Assembly (NCBI RefSeq): GCF_037975245.1
Contig: NC_092580.1
Span: 30,223,501 to 30,287,500, forward strand
DNA: 64,000 nt
Reading direction: 5' to 3'
Source of the DNA: Apostichopus japonicus
Lineage: Eukaryota > Echinodermata > Holothuroidea > Aspidochirotida > Stichopodidae
Positions 63,650 through 64,000 of this stretch are shown here, piece after piece (within the stretch, counting starts at the first letter, position 1; each line of letters opens with the position of its first letter). The notes under the pieces were generated by a model. The model was not told the DNA's origin and ran no database searches. It worked only from the letters and a program-made list of their open reading frames with translations. Position numbers and translations under genes: made by a program.

Positions 63650-64000
63650 ATCACTTTAGCTAACATATTGTACCTTGTAACTCTATAGCTAACACATTGT
63701 ACCATGTACCATACCACTAGTGCTAACACATTGTACCATGTACCATACCACTAGTGCTAACACATTGTACCTTGTAACTCTATAGCTAACATATTGTACC
63801 TTGTAACTCTATAGCTAACACATTGTACCATGTACTGTACTACTAATACTAACACATTGTTCAATGTACTGCACCACTAGTGCTAACATATTGTACCTTG
63901 TAACTCTATATCTAACCTATTGTACCTTGAAACTCTATAGCGAACACATTGTACCTTGTAACTCTATAGCTAACACATTGTACCTTGCAACTCTATAGCT
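63650..64000. repeat. 29/34-bp tandem array running off right edge
   Basis: Units GCTAACACATTGTACCTTGTAACTCTATA (29 bp) are mixed with a 34-bp variant carrying CCATGTACCATACCACTAGT. About 11 copies are visible and the array is cut by the window end. Confidence 0.9.

Overview
The window is animal nuclear DNA: AT-rich, two large intron-split genes in opposite orientation, many introns of 0.2-2 kb holding minisatellites, foldback elements and a tRNA-like SINE. A TRPV channel of the invertebrate Nanchung/Inactive/OSM-9 type, the many AGGCCTA-type palindromes at 11.4-14 kb, and retroposon tails ending in TATAAATATT followed by ATT repeats all fit a marine deuterostome, most likely an echinoderm. 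The phylum call is inference.

Layout. (1) 1-1,166: short repeats, then an 8-copy 97-bp satellite. (2) 1,167-10,715, minus strand: a TRPV channel gene in eleven coding exons that join in phase with no stop to give 670 residues, from the start methionine through the ankyrin repeats, S1-S5, pore and S6; the C-terminal exon(s) lie off the left edge. Its introns hold a 99-bp satellite, a tRNA-type SINE and a foldback element. (3) About 10.7-15.0 kb: the 5' flank or first intron of the TRPV gene plus the head-to-head intergenic region, with a 0.5-kb transposon-like element flanked by 9-bp direct repeats. (4) 15,030-57,258, plus strand: a very large gene reconstructed here as 48 coding exons (about 2,377 residues), matching by recall the CCDC162 coiled-coil family, whose molecular function is not established. 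(5) 57.3-59.6 kb: its probable 3' UTR. (6) 59.7-64 kb: no recognisable gene; a 43-bp array and a second array running off the right edge.

The exon models come from splice sites and reading phase: every junction used is GT/AG and the phases close across both genes. The most interesting points are an in-frame tandem duplication inside exon 20 of the CCDC162-like gene, with its own second splice acceptor and only amino-acid-changing differences; a 27-bp frame-neutral microexon; a TRPV splice donor that lies inside a satellite repeat; and a set of unrelated minisatellites in introns. I saw no sign of a wholly new multi-gene system, and neither gene's function depends visibly on the other beyond a possible shared promoter region.
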